Counted from the first letter of the stretch, positions 49,016 through 63,648 are shown. The stretch is DNA of 64,000 nucleotides from Ifrita kowaldi (GCA_013398055.1 VZRS01009654.1:997155-1061154), one strand, 5' to 3'. Numbers and translations: made by a program. The notes: generated by a model not told the origin, from the letters alone.

Positions 49016-52000
49016 GATAACTTTAGCAAAATACTTGGTTGAGTTCTCCCTTTATATACCCTCTGAACAAGGAAGGGGATTAGCAGAAATGTAGCAGGTC
49101 AGGGCCGATCTGCTGCAGGAGGAAGGTGTTAAAGGCTCAGCATGGGCTGCTCCATGCACTGAACAACAGGATTTGTTAGAAAAGGTTGTGTATTATCTGC
49201 TGCTGTCTTTTGCTGTGTCTTTACAAGCACATATTCTTGCAACTAATAAAAGTGATAAAGGGCTGGTGGTGGACTGTCTGCTTCAGATTTCCATGTCCCA
49301 GTTGTGCTTGGGGCTGTGGAAACAGTGAGACATATGGCAGTACATTTAAAACAAAATCAAAAACAAAGTTAAAAAAAAAATAGGGGTCTCTTGGGCTCCA
49401 TCTTTGCAGAGAAATTACCCATGTTGTGATGTGCTTTGTGCATGTGGGTAATTTCTTGGTGTTGGTAGAGACTGGGTTTTTGATAGGAAGCTGCATGCTT
49501 CCTTTGGAGCTACTTTCTTTCGGCTCCTTCAGGGGCATCATCCCTGCAGAAACCTGCCTGAGCTCCCTCTGCAGTGCCACTGCAGGTCTCACAGCGCTGT
49601 TGGTGTCCCTGTGCATCCCCAGGATGAGAATGAAGCTGTCACATGTGGCTGCCCCTGGGTTGGGAAGCTGTTTTGGCTGCTCGGATGATGCTTGGCTGGT
49701 CGTCCTGCCATGATGGAGCTGGAGGGTTGAGTTTCCAGTTCAGGCTTCAAGGCTGCCATGGTGGGTTGGGGCAGTGCTCTAACTTCTGACTGTTACAGCA
49801 TGGTCACTGATGACATTTGGCTAAAACTGCAGAAAATTACCCGCTTTAACCTCTTGTTTTCAGTTCTCCCACTTAACAAATTTTTCGTCTTGTAACCTGT
49901 AATACAATCCTTTTGAGGAGGCTTTGTTTAACAGCAGCAGAGAGAGAAAGCACCTGTGCTAAAATCTGCATCAGACATTTTGTGGGCTTTTAAGGAAAAA
50001 AAAGGACTATTTTTCTTGCCTTTATTGTTTTGGATAACAGCCCTGAAACAGCTAGGGCTTGGCTGGAAAAGTGCTTCTAACCAATCTTCAGAGATTCTCT
50101 GAAAAAATCTTTCTGCAGGACAGAATTGGAAAAATGATGCTTTCCATCTGCTTGCATGCTGAGTGCCCTGAACAAAGTATTTGCTGCCAGAGAGTGCCAT
50201 GCCCAGTAATGCCATGCTGTAACTTTGTGCCTTTTGGTACCAAGTATGCAGTAAAAAGCTTAATAAATAGGGAAGAGTGTGTACGAGGTGCAAGAAGCAG
50301 TGCAGCTCCTTGGGTAACTGGTCAGTTAGTCTCTGAGGACAGGAATCTGGATGCAGTGGCAGTGCAAATGGGAGCCATCACATCCACACAATGAAACTGA
50401 AACAATTGTGTGCTTCCTATGTAGTTTCCTGTAGTCTTTTGAAATTGTAAAAATCAATAGTAAAGTGTTGGAGTTAAAAACTGGGAATGGTGCAAGTGCT
50501 CACTGCCAAGTCCTGGTGCATGTGATCATGCTGTATTTCCCAGGTGCTGTAATATGCATGTCATTTTTGTTGGGTCTTTTTCTTTCTTTGTACCTTTCAG
50601 TGAGGCTTATTCAGATCTGGTTGCGTGGTAGGAATTACCAGCCACCAGGAGTAGGCTGTATGTGTCTCCCAACCTTCTGAAATGTCTCCATTTGGCTGAA
50701 CTACCTGTTTTATGCCTAAAGATAGGGAACAGCCTCTCACAGTGACCTCTGAGGGAGCTGGCAAGAGCATTGACAAACAGGTAGGGTCATATCCCTATCT
50801 CTGGCCTAGGGATGCTCAGTTCCCACATCCCTTTTGGTGCTTCACTTGCAGAGCTGGCTCCTCTGTCAGGGGTAGGCTGGGGTGAGCACAGGAGTGTTCC
50901 TCTCATTGCTCGGGTGCAGAGTGGTATTTATACTGAGCTTGGGTTGGCAGCAGAAGCATGGATGGTCTGCAGTGAGGTAACCCTTTCAAAATTCTGTTGG
51001 AGCAAATCTGGATGAACTTGGTGTCTGTATCCTCCCTGTGTTTGGGTAGTCTGAGTCTGGTAGTGCTGTGCCTTGCAATGCCAGATTGCTGTGTCATGCC
51101 TGCTAGCTGAGTGGCCCCGTGGGACATTTTGGGGCATTTCCAGTCTGTGCTGGGAGCACTGGACCACACTGGCTGAGCAGCCCAAAAGAAATTTTGGCAA
51201 GGGCTGGGAAATCAGCATTCCTTCAGGGCTGACTGTGAGTCTGTCAGGCCAGGCAATGATGAGATGAGGTCAAGTGAGGTCTGGCCTTGGAGAAGCTGCC
51301 CAAGCACCTATCAAAAGCTGCCTTTGGCTGAGTGTGAAAGGATTTTAAGTGAGCAGTTGGACTGCTGGCTCAGGTCAGGTCCTTGAACAGAGATGAATCT
51401 CATGCTACAGGTTAGGCGAGTCATGAGGAGGGAGTTAACAGTGAAAGCAAACACTCTCCTTACAGCACAGGGTACAGATTGAGTCACATCGGGTAATAGG
51501 AAAAATCTACTGCTCTGCCTGCATCACTCTCCTTACAGCATTATTCAAAATTATGCATTGTAAATTATTTACTCGTTAATTTTCTTGGGCCCAAAGCCTC
51601 AGGTTCAGGGAAGATGTACTGGAGGTGAAAGGAAACATGGTGGGGTGATACAAATCATTGTGTGTGGCAGGGCTAATGTGAAATACAGGTTATGGCTACA
51701 TTCTTCTCCTTGCTGCTGTTCAGCTGTTAATTGTGCAGGACTGCCCTGCGTGGTTGGTACCTTTGCTACTCCTTGCATCTGTGACTCTAAAGGGCTGCCT
51801 GAGTGCTTCTGCCACCCCCATGGGTTTGGATGCATCAGTCATGGCATGGTAATGCCATGGCAGCAGTGTTCTCTTGCCCACTGCCAGCATCCTTGGGGCA
51901 GTGGCTCTCACCAAACTTTCACTTGACGGAGAAATCGGAGGGGACAGTGTTCTGTGAGGACCTTGTGAGAGAGATTTGATGTGTGCAAAGCTAAGCCCTT

Positions 52001-55000
52001 TAAATCTTGGTGCCCTAGTTAACGGGGATTTAGTCCTTCCAACCTGTCACAGTCCATCTCATTTTTCCCCCTCTTTCCCTTTAGTTAGAGGATTAAAATT
52101 GTTGCATTGAGCTTAAAGGGGATTGGAATGCTCTGTATTTTTCTTCTGCTTTTGCCCAATATCTCCTAAGAGACATCATAAAGAATGGCCAAGAATGGAT
52201 AAACAGGTATTAACACCACTGCAAATGCTGAAGAAGAGGTGAGAAAACTCTCCTTACCCTGTTGTGCCTGCATTATTGCAGGGGCTGTGCAGGATGCTCA
52301 CGACCTCCTGAGCTGTGGCAGCTGCCCCACACACCGGCATTAGTCTGTGTCTACAGATTGCCTGAGGCAGGAGCAGGGACTTCTGGCACTCAGCTGGGCA
52401 GGACCAGCAGCTGCAGGAGAGGAGAGTGGTGATGGGAACTGGGTGTATGAAAGGATTCCCTTCTTATTTTTCTGTGGCTCCTGTACCATAGGAGCCTTGT
52501 GAGGCTCCCCAGTTCACCAGTGCACAAAAGGAACTTTCTCCTGCCAGTGGGCTGCATGTTCAGGAAACCCAGTACACAGTTCTGCACAGTTCCTTCAGCT
52601 TGGCTTCAGCAGAATCCAAAATACAAACTTTAAATGAAATATCTTGACTTGATTTTTGTGGGAGACGGGAGGGGTAGGGTGTAGCTGGGTGGTTCTGTTC
52701 ATCAAGGAAGAATACTTAAAAGTGTTACAAAGCAGAAAGGCAGGGTGATCATTTGGATTCCCTAGTTCATATAGCAGTGAATCTGAGAAATTAGGAAATA
52801 ATGCTGCACATGGTATTTATTAAATATCCAGGAAATTGCTAAACTAAGTCTTGTGGCAGATTCATAAAGACTAAGCAAATTCTGAGTATCCACAATACAT
52901 CATCAATTTTCTTGTCCAGTTTTCTGTTAGTGCTTTTATAATTCTGCTAGAAATACAGTTCCCACTGCTGTATGTAATTTGCTGGCCCTGTGCGGAGCCT
53001 TAAGTGTGGTCTTTACCATTCTCTGTGGCAAGGACAGTCATGAAGCATGTTGCCAGAAGGTTATTTTGAATCATTAGAGGCAATTAGTATCTTTCTCATC
53101 TTGAGTAGGTGAGTTGAATTTGAATGGAAAATATTTCCACTGAATTTGCTTCAAGTTTTCTGTTCAATATTTTTCTTCCCAAGATGAATTCCCATATCCC
53201 TGTCCCATATCTGATAGGGGTAAATTTAGGTGCATTTTGATCAATGCCTGTCAGTTGGGAGGCATTTGAGTCAGATGCTGCTTAGGCTGGGGTGTGCTCA
53301 GCAGCTGTGCAGTGCAGAGATCAGATTTGCACTGGGTTGCAATGGGGGTGACTCCAGCTGTTGCCTGGACCTGCTTGGAAGGAGCTGGATGAGGGCTGGC
53401 AGTGTGCTGAGGGTTCAGGTGCAAAAGGAGAGATGTGGAGAGAAGCTGTTCTCTATGAAAACTCCTTTCCCCTGCCCTAGGTGTAACTGTGTGTACCAGG
53501 GGAGTGCACAGCTCACAGCTGGATGTGTGTCTCTGTATGTAGCAGGCTCTTTGTGTATGTGAGGGACTTGTTCGGGACCCTTCTGTGAAGGGAGAGTGAG
53601 AAGGGGGACTAGTTGAATAATAAGCCATTAGGGGCTGCCACAAGCCTGCTTGGAGTTACCCGTTGCCTTGCTATGCTTTTTCAAGCAATTTGCATGTCAG
53701 AGTTGTGTGAGATCTCCCGTTTGTCTTGCTCCTATCCAAGACCTCGCACAAGGCCTGTGCTGCTGGGTGCTTCCTGTTTATCTGCAGATCTCTTTGGGTA
53801 TCCAGACTGGGGGCTCTTCTGTGCAAATGTGAACAGAAAAGACAGCTTCTGTTGTGGAGTTCATAACCTCTGTACAGGAGTGAGATAAAGAGCTGGGGGT
53901 AGAAAGCATTCTTTCCCCCATTTCAGAGATTTCAGATGCAGAGCTGAGATCAAGCCTTGAGCTCTGCTGAAAGGAAACAAAGCATTATTCATAACTGCTA
54001 ACCTCTGGTTATTAACTCTGGTGAAAATACCAGTGAAGCCAAGACAGCTTGGGTATTTATTATGTACCAACACATATTCAATGAATTTGCTAGATTACCT
54101 CAGTTACCTCAAATGCCAACGTGGGTTTTGGTGTGGATTTCTTTCTGCATATTCATTTTAGGGGAAGAAGTAGCATTTGAGAATAAGCTGCTGGGACAGG
54201 AGACAGGTTAGAAAAACTTCTAAGTGATGTGTAAATGTTAATCATTAAACCTGTTACCACATTGCTACATGACTTCTCATTGTGATAAACTGCCTCACCA
54301 GGCTGTACTGGAGTAAATCTCAGGGTGTTTGCTGAGCTCTGGAAGGTGGACTTCAGCCTCTCCCACCTCAGCCTAAATACTGAATGGTGTTGAAACACTC
54401 CTTAACTTGGCTGGGGTGATGACCAGCAGGGCTCCTTGGGGCTGATGCTGCTTCTTCATCCTTAATTCTGCTTTTGAAGACTTAAATTCTCAACTTCATC
54501 GGGGTAAAGTGAGGTTCCCCATGTTACATTGTTTTCAATGCCAAATGACATCCGTAACCATGTGCTTAAACCAGTATTCTGTGTATTTTGCTCTTCTGAG
54601 TGGAAAATACACTGTAACACTTTCAATCATTCTCTCTGCAGAAAAAAAGAGTGTTTTCTCAGGGAATGTGTTCCTGGCGTTTGTAGCACGTACTTGTTTA
54701 TTGTCTTGCTACCCAGTTCTCTGTGCAGATAGGTAAAAACAGGAGTGCTGGATGCTGAAATGCTTATATGCCTGGCTGGTGCCATGTGGCACAAGTTGTC
54801 ACGGGCACTACCATCTGACTGGGCATATGGCCTTTTCCCCACAAGTTATTAATAGTCAAATGCAAGTACAGCAACACTGTCTACTTTTGTAGGAGCAGAA
54901 TTTTACAAGGGTGAAATGAGCTGGTTGTACTCATTTTCCCTCAAATAGGAGTCTGAATGTTGGGCACCTGCTGCTGCCACTGCACACCCAACTTTGCTTC

Positions 55001-57049
55001 GAGAAGGGGTACTTAGCTAGTTCGGGCTCCCGCAGTCTGGACAACATCAGCTGGGTGATGAAAAGTTACAAATAGATGGCCAGGCCTTTACCACCATTGT
55101 TTTGGCAAGTGATACTGGGTAGTGTTGCCAATAATTCTGTAATGCAGGGAGGGGAAACTTGGCAGTCTAAGTGTGGGGCCCTGGGGTACAACCTGTACGT
55201 GGGCTGGACAACCCACTTTGTGAAGCATGCTGGAGAGCACCTCTCCTGATAAGAGGGGTGAGGAATAATGTTTCTAGGTCAGCAGCAATATGCCACCTCA
55301 AGAAAGCTCCTAAAAGGTGCAAGCAACTCAACATCCTTAGGAAAGTCTGTCCTGTTTGACACAGACTTGCTATTGCTTCTCAAGTATCTCCATATGGTGC
55401 TAATGGGGTAGTGGGAGTGGGACAGAATTGCTTCTGCAGAATTGGTTTTTCAGAATGGCTCTGCACTGTAAGCAGAAATGGGCTCTTTGGACTTACTTCA
55501 GGGGAAAAGATGGCCAAAACAGACCAAAAGCCTGATGATCTAAAAGAAATACCTTTGCTCCTGAAAAGGGTGAGTGAAAAATCCTCACCTGTTTGGTGGT
55601 GCCATTCAGGCTCCCTGTGGGCTGTGCTACAAGAACTGTGCCATCCTCCTGCCAGTTCGTTACCTCCAGCATTACTAAAGAGTGTGTGAAAAACAACTGC
55701 ACAGAGTGTCTTCAATGTTAGAGGGCAGCTCAGCTATCTGTTCTCAGGACAGACACCAAGTCTGGCAAGGAGGAAGGTATTTATTCTGTGCTTAGTAAGT
55801 ATTGACCTCAAAGAACATGTCACTGAGCATTTCTCAAAAACATGTTTTAAAAAAACTCTCTAAGCTTTAGTTAAACTGACCTGGTACATTTTTGAGCGTA
55901 TGATGGTGTGATGGCAATATTGTCCTTGATTTGCTGAACTAGCTTATCTGAATTGGAGGAGCTTGGTTGGTGCTTCCTTGGGATGAGAAAGGTGTATGAA
56001 GAAGTGTGGGGTGCAAGGACTTTTTTGTCTTTATTATGTTCTCCTAGTATTGAGAGAGTGTGGAAGTATTAAAATATATTTTAAACAATTTTAATGCATT
56101 TAAAATACTTGAATGTTCACTGAAATTTAGGTTCTTAATATTGCCTTAAAATAACTGCAGCCTCCCTGCAGATGTTGACTGCCTCCTGCAGAAATGGCTC
56201 CTGGAGCTTCTGGCTTGCTTTAGGAGCTACAGAAACCATCTGATAGCTCTTCCTTTCCTCTGTCCCATTAAATAGGTTGACAATATACAATGCAGGAAGC
56301 ACAATGCTGTGGTTTTAGTCTATATTGAGCCAGATTGGAGCCAGTGTCTGGAACCAGCAGGAAAAGTTATCTAAGGATGCTGGGGTTACAGACTGGAATT
56401 CAATGTGACTGGGCTGGAGCTTGCTGCTCTTTAAAGATGTGTGGTTTGGGAGGAGAGGATTGCTGTTAGAGAGGCCTGTCTGCGCCTTCAGAGGTAATTT
56501 AACAGCCTGCCTTCCATTCAGGCAAGAGAAATGCTATCAATGGATTTTTTCCTATTGTATTAAATGACCTGTCTGTATGTCATGGCCTAATTGTGTTACC
56601 CCAGAGAGCAGTGGATAGAGGATGATTTTCCTTGAAAGTTTTCTTTGCTGCATTGGAAAGGGACTGCTCCCATCTGATTCAGCTGCCAGGCAGCCAGATT
56701 TCTCTCTGCTGGTCAATAAAGAAAAACTGCTGTTTTATGCACCAGAAGCTGGGGTACTGGCTGCTATAGTTATGAGTTAATTAGTAGTGTCAGATTAGTT
56801 AGGACTTGGATATTGCATCAAGCTAAGGATCTATCTACTAGAGATGTACAGGTTGAAAGTGAATCCATGTATCTATGTTAAACAGATTTGTAGTGGCATC
56901 TGTTCTGCCCACTGGTTTTTACAGGGAAAACAGTCCACAGACAATGAGACTGAAACACTTCAATGGGTACTTTCGGTAATAAACATTTTTTGCATTGACA
57001 GGTCATGTGCACTTGACTCTTCAGAAATGTGGTAAGTGTTTAAGCATCT

Positions 57050-57105
57050 TCTTTTACAGATCAAGAGTCTGAAGGAGGCTCAGAAAGGTTAAAGTCTTGA
57101 TTTAC
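57050..57105 (-). mobile_element. MIR-like fragment, reverse orientation
   Basis: Plus-strand ttacagatcaagagtctgaa, then ggaggctcagaaaggttaaag, resembles the reverse complement of the MIR core (tttacagatgaggaaactga, then ggctcagagaggttaag). Only about 50 bases are matched, so this is tentative. Confidence 0.45.
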
Positions 57106-60100
57106 ACTGATTGCTCAGGGTCCATTGACTTTCTCTTTGAATGTCTTTCCCGCTGGGCATTTAACTGACATCCCCTTCCTTAGAGCTTCAGTGCATGTTT
57201 AAACAGTCATGGCTCTTCTGCAGGGAAGGCAGGGGTAATAAGGAAAATTGAAGTGAATATACCCTGCTGATGCACAGTGCCAGCATGCTTTGCCCCTCTA
57301 GGATGACACCTCTCCTCACTGGGTATCTTTAGGATGCAGCATTGAGAGTGCTCAGGTCTCTGTTTGCAAGTGGGACATCTTGCAGTGCTGCAGGGTGAAG
57401 GCCCTTGTAATGAGTGGCTCAAATGAGGCAGACAGTAACGAGTTGTTATTGGCTCCTGCCTGGCAGAAGGAAGAGTGTCACTGTGATTTGTGCTTACCTA
57501 GCTATGCAGTTGATTTCTATCCTTGAACTTGGTTCCTGGTTTAGACAAAATCCCTCACGTGAAACACACGGCATTTGCACAGGGTTCTTAATTAGAAGAA
57601 TTCATCATAAACATGGGCATCTTTCTCTTGTTATTGTGGCAGGGGATAGAGATTAATCACATCCTCAGAAATTCCTCAGAAATGCATCTGTTGTGTACTA
57701 TGTTATGAAATTGGCAATCCTTGATGTCTGCAAAAGATGAGGTTCCATTTGATATTGCTGTGCTACTACTATTATGCTTATAATTAGTTAATGAACTAAT
57801 GACTTTTGAGTTGAGGTAGTTCCACAAGGCTTGCTATCTGTTGATCAGCAAATGCTTGAAAATTACGTATTCAAAAATATCTAGATCTGCTGGGATAAAG
57901 GGAGAAAATCACGGCATGTTCAAATTTTTCACAGCAGCCCTCTCCTAAAACATCTATGTTCTCTTCTCCCACACTGCCACTATAAAGGAAGGAATAGAGT
58001 GCAAGAAAATAATTTGCTATGATAATTTCAAAATGAGCAGCTTGGTTTGGGGCACATCTTGCACCCTGCGTTCCCTCTCTGCCCTCCCTCAGGTGGCCAA
58101 GGCATGCCGTTTTGAAAGCATTCAAAGAAGAGAAAGTGCATTGTCTGTGCAAGGTTCAACAATTAGAGGTTAAAAATGGCTTATTAGGTTCTTCTGTGTG
58201 AAACCTGGCTTCCAGCACCAGGGATTAATTGCTTACCTTCAGGTTTTGAAGTGTCTGCATCTTTTACAGAGAATAAAGCAAGAACATCTTGCTGGCTGCA
58301 AAGCACATCAGTACTATATGAAATGTTTGCCGGGGGTGCAGCAGGGCCCTCCTAAGATAGGAATTATTGGACTACTGCAGAATGGATTTTGGTGGGCTTT
58401 TTAGCCAATAACCTCAATTTATCTCCTTAGGGAAATTTTCTTTTAGCTGGTTTGTCTCCTTTCTTCCTCTCCAGATGGATATCATGGTATTAACAGATGG
58501 CTAAGGAGAAGTGTTTCCTTCTCTGTCTAAAAAGGAGGTGAACGTATGGAAGCTGTCTCAGACATGAGCTTTGAGCCCTCTTTTAACTTGGCAAAGACTT
58601 TGCTCTCAACCCTGGAGCCTTGAGGAGCAACACCAGTGTGGCAGGCAGAGGCAGATGGGGAAGCCCACATAGGCAGCTTACAGGAAGAACAGAATAAGTG
58701 TGTTTTGAGGAGGCCAGTGTTGGGCACGCTTGTACTGTACTGGGCCAAATCCCACTCTGGCTCTCACAGTATGTCAAAGTTGGGATTTTCAGCTGCTTCT
58801 GCCCTTTAAGCAGAAAAGCATTGAGGTCATCAATGGTATTACTGGAGAGGAGACGAATATTTGTCCATGTGTTTAATGAAGACCTGCTCTTCAGTGACTG
58901 CTTTGCACTGCTGGAAGCACTTAATTAACTAAAACACTGTGGGTTTTAGATTAGCAAGGTCTTTTGGGTGAAGGACTTGGGTCGTTCTGGAAGTAGATGT
59001 TTGATGAAGCTGTTTTGTGCTTTGCAGTTTTCCCTTTGAGCTGAGATGGAAAGGGAGTGTTAATCTCTTCTCAAGGGTGCTGCAAGACATGGCTGCGGTC
59101 TTGTGAACATCATTGATTGTGTCCTCCAAAAGATCTTGCTGGGACCATGCAAATGGCAGAAGGGGTAGACTGCTGTGGTGGCTTGCTGAAAGAAGCAAGA
59201 ATATTTGATCTGAGAGCCTGCAAGCAATTATTACTGCTCCTCTTGCACTGAGAAGGCACTAATCTTATGTTTTGCTGTGCAGGTTACGATGAGCAGCTAT
59301 GCCGTTCCGGCAGATTTTGCCAGCTGCCAGTAGGGACACTGCTTGGGAGGCTGTGAAACACAGGAGAAACTAGTCTTACCAAGACATCCCTCCATCTCTC
59401 TGCAAATAATGCCCTGGGTACTGCCTCCCCTTTGGGCTGTGAGAGAGGCAGAGGCTGAGCCAGTACAGTCGCATACCTGCAGGAGATGTGGGCCCTGCTA
59501 GGTCTAGAGACAGAGGTCATCTTCCAGTAACTGGGCTGAGAAGATACTGGGGGATGTTAACTGTATTTGGAAGGAGTGGGGGGTGGGAAACAGGAGAAGC
59601 AAAAGCCAAGTTATCACCACCAGATGCTGGCGGTGGTCCCTGAGCAAAACTGGTTTTGCTCTGTTGCCATGATGTTTGTACTCAAGGTTAAAGCACTTGG
59701 GTGGAGGTGAAGACAGCATTCTGGTAATGTTTTGCTTCAGACGGGTTGACTGCAAAGAGAATTCCTGTTGTTAGCCTGGTATTAACCAGGAGCTTATGGG
59801 AGGGATGATGGCTGTTACTTGCCTGGTAACGTGAAAGTGTGCAGTGAAGGGTAACATAAAGTCATTATTAACTAAAAGAAGTTGAGTGAGTTCCTCTCCC
59901 TCTTAGTTAAAAACTTACTGCTTCACACAGGTTAACACAGTGCTCTGGGAAGAGATTGAAGGGGTGAATGTGTGTAGGAAAACAGAGGGTGGGGATGGGT
60001 GTTCTATATATGCTTTCCCCACTTGCTGCTTCCCTACAAAATTTATCAGTCATTTGGAAATTGGTTCTGGCAATATTGCTCTATATGTTATAAGAGGAGG

Positions 60101-62933
60101 AGTCTGTCAAAGGCACACCTGATGGGTGAGGGAGTAATCGTAGGATCTTTCATCTGTTAAGATGTTACCAGGGTAGAGATGGTCGTTTGCTGGGGTGGTT
60201 GCTGCACCCCCATCTCCAGCTGAGCACTGAGTGGAGGACAGGGTGGAAGGGTGCCAGCTGGACCAGCAGCTCTCAGTTCAGCTCCAAGGACAGCTGGAGC
60301 AGCCTTGCTGGAAATATCCTTGCAGTTTGAGCCACTGGCCTAAATGGCTCCATAACTCAGAGCGTGAGTATTAACCTGTAGATAGAAATGTCTCATAGCC
60401 TCTGACTCAGTGCATGTAAGTGGCATGGGATGGGAAGAGATTGCAGGGGGCCTGGCAGGATGGATAAAGAAACCTAATTTGGACGGGAAGCATATTGCAA
60501 GCAGCAAGATAGGACCAACTTTGTTTCCTTGTGCTGTTCCCCCTGGCTCTAGACTGCAGAGAACAGCAGTTATTTAACATCCCTGTAGATCTTCCTCATT
60601 TTCAGAAGAGAAAAAAAAGGGGCACTATTTTTTTTTGTAAACCAAAGATATGGTTGCATTCACAGTTTCTGAACGGAGTTGTCTGGGAGATTTGTACATG
60701 TTATTTGTGTGGGTATATACCAAAAGCCTTGAACTTCTTGTTGCAGAGACTTTTTTCAGTACAGAGGATTTTTGTCATCTTTGTTCTTATGTTCTTGTTT
60801 TGTTTAAAGTAGTAATTCAGATATATTGTTTCTCCTACTGCTTTGAGTGGTAGAAACGAAATACTGGCAAGCCATTTGGACACCTGAGCTAAAGCACTGG
60901 AAATCAGAATGCCTCCCTGTATTTGCCAAAGAATTGACATACTTGCCGAATAAGAAGCCAAACCTGATCAATTTGGCTGATGCTCTTCCATCCCCACCAA
61001 GGAGAGGTTTGTCTTGAATACCTTTAGTTTAAAAGGCCCAGAGGCATCCTGCAGAAATGGATGGTGGAGCAGGCAGCTCTGGGATGCAGCTGCCTTCCTT
61101 CCTCTCAAGCTTCTCTTGTCTTGGGCACCCATAAGCAGGATTTGGGGCATCCAAGAGCTGGGGACAGGCCAGGTTACCCTCCTGTGTGAGGGTGGGCTTG
61201 CTCAAGATGGGATCACTCACATATACATCCTTTGATAAAGTCACCAGTGACTTGCAGCAGATAGACCCCTCTTTAGCTGGAGGTGATCGCTGAGCCTTGC
61301 AGCAGAGGCCCCACCAGCAAAAAGTAGTGAAGCGCTTTCAACTCCATTGATTAAAACCACAATAAATGAGCATTTACTTGTGATTGCTATGTGAGTTGTA
61401 GTACCTCAGCCCATGGGATTTTAATAGATCTTTTTAGTGTTCCCAAGTTAATCAGCCTTCTTGAGATAAGTATCTCTTTTCTCTTGACACCTATCAGCGT
61501 GTCTTAGACCTGGCACAGTAGGATTTGAACTGTTGACACTGCTTAATGCAGAGATATAAATTGCTATTGCCTTGCCTTCGCCACAGTGCATGGTCTGTGT
61601 CAATTGTCTCTCTCAAAGGCAGCCATTTCTGAAGCAGTCTTTCTCATATTACAATTTTGCCTTCAGTGAGGAAAATAACTTACTTTTCTGCAATGAGCAA
61701 CATGATTTCTTCCCTAATCTGTGACTAAAGATCAATGAACTTTTGAAAGATATCATTCTACTATCCTCTAACAAAATTATTCATTTTCTTGTTCCACATG
61801 ACTGAGAGATATATATCAATTCCAGGCCTCTAGTGTTGCAGTACAAACCTCTGCTGCCTGTGTTTAAGGAGTGATTATTCGTTTGCAGGACCTGTACCAG
61901 GCAGTTACCCTCTGTGAACTGGCATTACAGACATGGGTAGTGTGCAGTCCAAGTGCATCAGCAAGATAGGTGTGCAAAAATTGCTCCATTTTTTATGATG
62001 GATATACCTCACAAAGGTTTGATGGTGGGAGACAATTTTCTTTTGTTTAACTTCACTGGTTTCTAATGAACTGTGCTGCTAAGCTCTTCTGCTCCACCAG
62101 CTTGGGGCATTGGTTGCTAAAGCATCAGCTTTCCAAAATTATCCAAATGTACTAAGTGTTTATTAAAAAAAGATAAAAGAAATGTTCTGGCAAAAGGATA
62201 CCTTTTTGTCTTCTTCTGGAAGGATTCTCCTGTGGGTATCCTTGATTCTGAACATGACTGCGGTTAGTTACATTTGAGGAGTAAATAGCTGTCAATCAAC
62301 TTTTTTTGTCTTTTTCACATTCTTTGGAGTAGCCTGTGAATGACATGCTGAAAAACAAGCTGTTGACCAAGCTGTGTGTTGATATGGCAGGCCTGGAAAA
62401 CAGTCTTATGATAGTTGTTTTAAGGCTTCTGTAGATCACTACCAGACCCTGAAGTAAACTCTAGCATTGAAGGAAAAGTTGACTTTATGTTATTTGTGCT
62501 GGTCGTGTAAGCTGCTTTTGGCTGAGCTGTTTAGGGAAGAAGACGAAAAGCCTGAAAGTGGATGCTCCTGACAGTCTGATGGGTGTTCTGAGAAAAGTTA
62601 ATCACAAGAGCTCCCCGAGAGGTAAGAAGTGCAGTGATGTGCTGCTGATCAGCGTGGGTAGGAAGCAACACCATGCTGGGTGCAGGCGTCAGAAATGGCT
62701 TTGGTGAATGAAGTGGGCAGAGCCCTGCAATCGCAGTGGGGCTGAGGCAGGAGCTGAGCATCTCCTCTCAGCACCCTGCTCCCAGGGAGGAGGCTCTGCC
62801 ACAGCCACAGCACACTGCGAGGTTTCCTTCTCACATAACTGGGAACTGGCTCTGTGTGCACTGGGTAAGGACCTAGGTTAAAAAAAACCAAAAGCAACGA
62901 ACAAGCTAAAAAGTACTGTGGTATTGCTATGGT

Positions 62934-62947
62934 ATTGCTATGGTAAC
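62934..62947. promoter_or_regulatory. X-box-like palindrome (RFX-type motif)
   Basis: The sequence attgctatggtaac is close to the RFX-family X-box palindrome GTTGCCATGGYAAC, with two half sites around a central atgg. An extra partial copy (tattgctatgg) directly precedes it at about 62922-62932. The identification is by motif only. Confidence 0.4.
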
Positions 62948-62968
62948 AAACATCTAGAAATGCAGGCA

Positions 62969-63067
62969 GATCTCTGTATTAACTGTAGGCTTGGGCTTTA
63001 TAGCTTGTGCCCTGGTGGATCTCTGTATTAACTGTAGGCTTGGGCTTTATAGCTTGTGCCCTGGTGG
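62969..63067 (+). repeat. Exact 49-base tandem duplication
   Basis: Two identical head-to-tail copies of a 49-base unit starting gatctctgtattaactg and ending gtgccctggtg, at 62969-63017 and 63018-63066, with the match running one base further. No mismatch is visible, so the duplication is very young, polymorphic, or artefactual. Confidence 0.9.
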
Positions 63068-63429
63068 TTGCATATGCAATCAGAGACAGAAATGTTGCTG
63101 TAAAGGGAAACAGCAGCAAGTTTATGATACCTTGGGATCTTTCCAAATATAAGACCTACTGCTCCCTCTGCTCGAAGCAGGCTAGGAGCAGTTGCAGGCT
63201 GTTGGTGTATGTCTGTCACTGCTTGTTTGCTACCCATCCAGGCAATGAGAGATGAGTGGCCAAATGCATTCTGCGGCACTGGAATATTCTGCACTTTGAG
63301 TTTAAGAACAGCTTGGGTCTTTCATCAGACATTCAGAGGGCTTAGAGTAGCTGAAGAAAACGGGTATCATTTGCAGCTTCCAGCAGCACATTCAATGGCA
63401 GGCCTGGGAGACCTTCTGTCCTCTGTGGG

Positions 63430-63616
63430 TGACCATCCACATGGAGCAGATTGCTCAGACAGGTTGTGGAGTCTTCCTCACTGGAGATACTCAAGAGCCA
63501 TTTGGACACAATCCTGTGCCATGTGCTCTAGCATGACCCTGCTTGGGCAGGGAGGTTGGAGAAGATCACCCCCTGTGGTCCCTTCCAACTTTACCCACTC
63601 TGTGATTCTGTGAAAA
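63430..63616 (+). mobile_element. CR1 LINE 3' tail fragment
   Basis: Contains the typical CR1 3' order: acaggttgtggagtcttcct, then cactggagatactcaag, then catgaccctgcttgggcagg, then ccttccaactttacccactc, ending tgtgattctgtga. It is 5' truncated and in sense orientation. A separate poly-A tract follows shortly after. Confidence 0.88.
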
Positions 63617-63627
63617 TGCTGCCTCCT

Positions 63628-63648
63628 AAAAAAAAAAAAAAAAAAAAA
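63628..63648 (+). repeat. Poly-A tract (21 bases)
   Basis: Uninterrupted A run about 12 bases beyond the CR1 end. CR1 elements lack poly-A tails, so this is either an independent simple repeat or tract expansion. Confidence 0.9.

Noticed and set aside
63007..63255. 82-codon frame with a hydrophobic N-terminus starting in the 49-base tandem repeat
   Set aside because: The apparent start comes from the duplicated unit, and the downstream sequence matches no family I know. Treated as chance.
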